DNA of 31,720 nt from JANNRA01 sp031401035. Its GTDB lineage: Bacteria > Desulfobacterota > Binatia > HRBIN30 > CADEER01. The notes beneath the pieces are model-generated. The model searched no databases. It was not told the origin of the DNA and saw only the letters and a program-made list of their open reading frames with translations. The stretch is taken from the NCBI GenBank assembly GCA_031401035.1, contig JANNRA010000153.1, forward strand, positions 1-31,720, given 5' to 3'. Shown here piece by piece: positions 31,600-31,720 of the stretch. Within the stretch, counting starts at the first letter, position 1, and the number at the start of each line of letters is the position of its first letter. The position numbers were made by a program, and so were the translations under genes.

Positions 31600-31720
31600 A
31601 TGTCATTCAGTTTACTCGAAATCTGGGCACACATGGGCGTGGGGGGGGAGGTTGTAACCCGCCCCGGGTTTTTAAATGGGGTGGGGGGGGCGGCGGTGGG
31701 GGGGGGACCCGAGGAGCGCC
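31600..31720 (+). CDS. ExbB/TolQ/MotA-family proton channel protein (N-terminus only)
   Basis: ATG with AAGGAG (31588-31593) six bases upstream. The first codons read MSFSLLEIWAHMG, which matches the start of many deltaproteobacterial ExbB/TolQ proteins (MSF.L.EIWAHMG). From about residue 14 the reading becomes VGGEVVTRPGFLNG with glycine runs, which is not plausible for the first transmembrane helix expected there. The sequence quality appears to collapse (G homopolymers) before the window end. Downstream ExbD genes are expected beyond. Confidence 0.7.
   Translation, partial: MSFSLLEIWAHMGVGGEVVTRPGFLNGVGGAAVGGGPEER
31639..31720. other. Probable low-quality contig end
   Basis: Runs of eight G (31641-31648), eight G (31683-31690) and nine G (31698-31706), with AT-rich patches between, replace the normal codon pattern. 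They break the homology of exbB. The pattern looks like base-calling decay or a misassembled end rather than biology. Confidence 0.75.

Overview
The window is a compact, very GC-rich stretch (G or C at most third codon positions) carrying about 29 protein genes and no RNA gene, CRISPR array, insertion sequence or phage gene that I can see. Gene content (2-oxoglutarate dehydrogenase E2 and E3 together, family III CoA transferase, thiolase-like protein, acyl-CoA and aldehyde dehydrogenases, TonB/ExbB) suggests a Gram-negative, aerobic or facultative, fatty-acid/CoA-thioester-using bacterium of the former Deltaproteobacteria or a neighbouring phylum (Myxococcota, Desulfobacterota or Binatota type). 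The assignment is inference from protein style. The window looks like the end of a metagenomic or draft contig: it opens inside sucB, and the last ~80 bases turn into G homopolymers that break the ExbB reading.

Layout: (1) 1-2508, sucB (5' truncated) and lpdA, with a structured intergenic repeat between them. (2) 2563-5170, minus strand: a small conserved protein of unknown function and a large secreted protein, separated by a perfect 12-bp-stem hairpin. (3) 5340-8099, plus: CoA transferase and TLP1-like thiolase homologue. (4) 8214-10300, minus: slipin and Xaa-Pro aminopeptidase, start and stop codons overlapping. (5) 10335-13258, plus: membrane-anchored unknown protein and a multi-sensor histidine kinase. 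(6) 13288-14448, minus: medium-chain reductase. (7) 14586-16599, plus: three envelope proteins (Zn-ribbon-like, cyclase-family lipoprotein, coiled-coil protein). (8) 16642-18874, minus: methyltransferase-like membrane protein, inositol-monophosphatase-family phosphatase, L,D-transpeptidase. (9) 18975-20826: ferritin-like diiron protein and, convergent, a dihydropteroate synthase with archaeal-looking motifs. (10) 20935-22168: single-domain response regulator convergent with a degenerate histidine kinase. (11) 22332-24391: SDR epimerase and acyltransferase coupled through a tandemly repeated start-codon region. (12) 24494-26884: MgtE and serine acetyltransferase, divergent. (13) 26903-30541: aldehyde dehydrogenase, acyl-CoA dehydrogenase, acyl-ACP thioesterase-like protein. 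(14) 30775-31720: TonB-family protein and the start of ExbB, behind a PHO-box-like promoter.

The common metabolic theme is CoA-thioester and lipid chemistry feeding the TCA cycle (regions 1, 3, 6, 11, 13), with envelope work in between (7, 8, 14). The most interesting signals are non-coding or at gene borders: three copies of an inverted repeat built from 8-bp CGGAG-ending units; a five-fold tandem repeat of a start region giving chained ATGA stop/start overlaps; 11-bp-phased heptamers ahead of tonB-exbB; and the archaeal-like folP. I did not find a clearly new defence or biosynthetic system.
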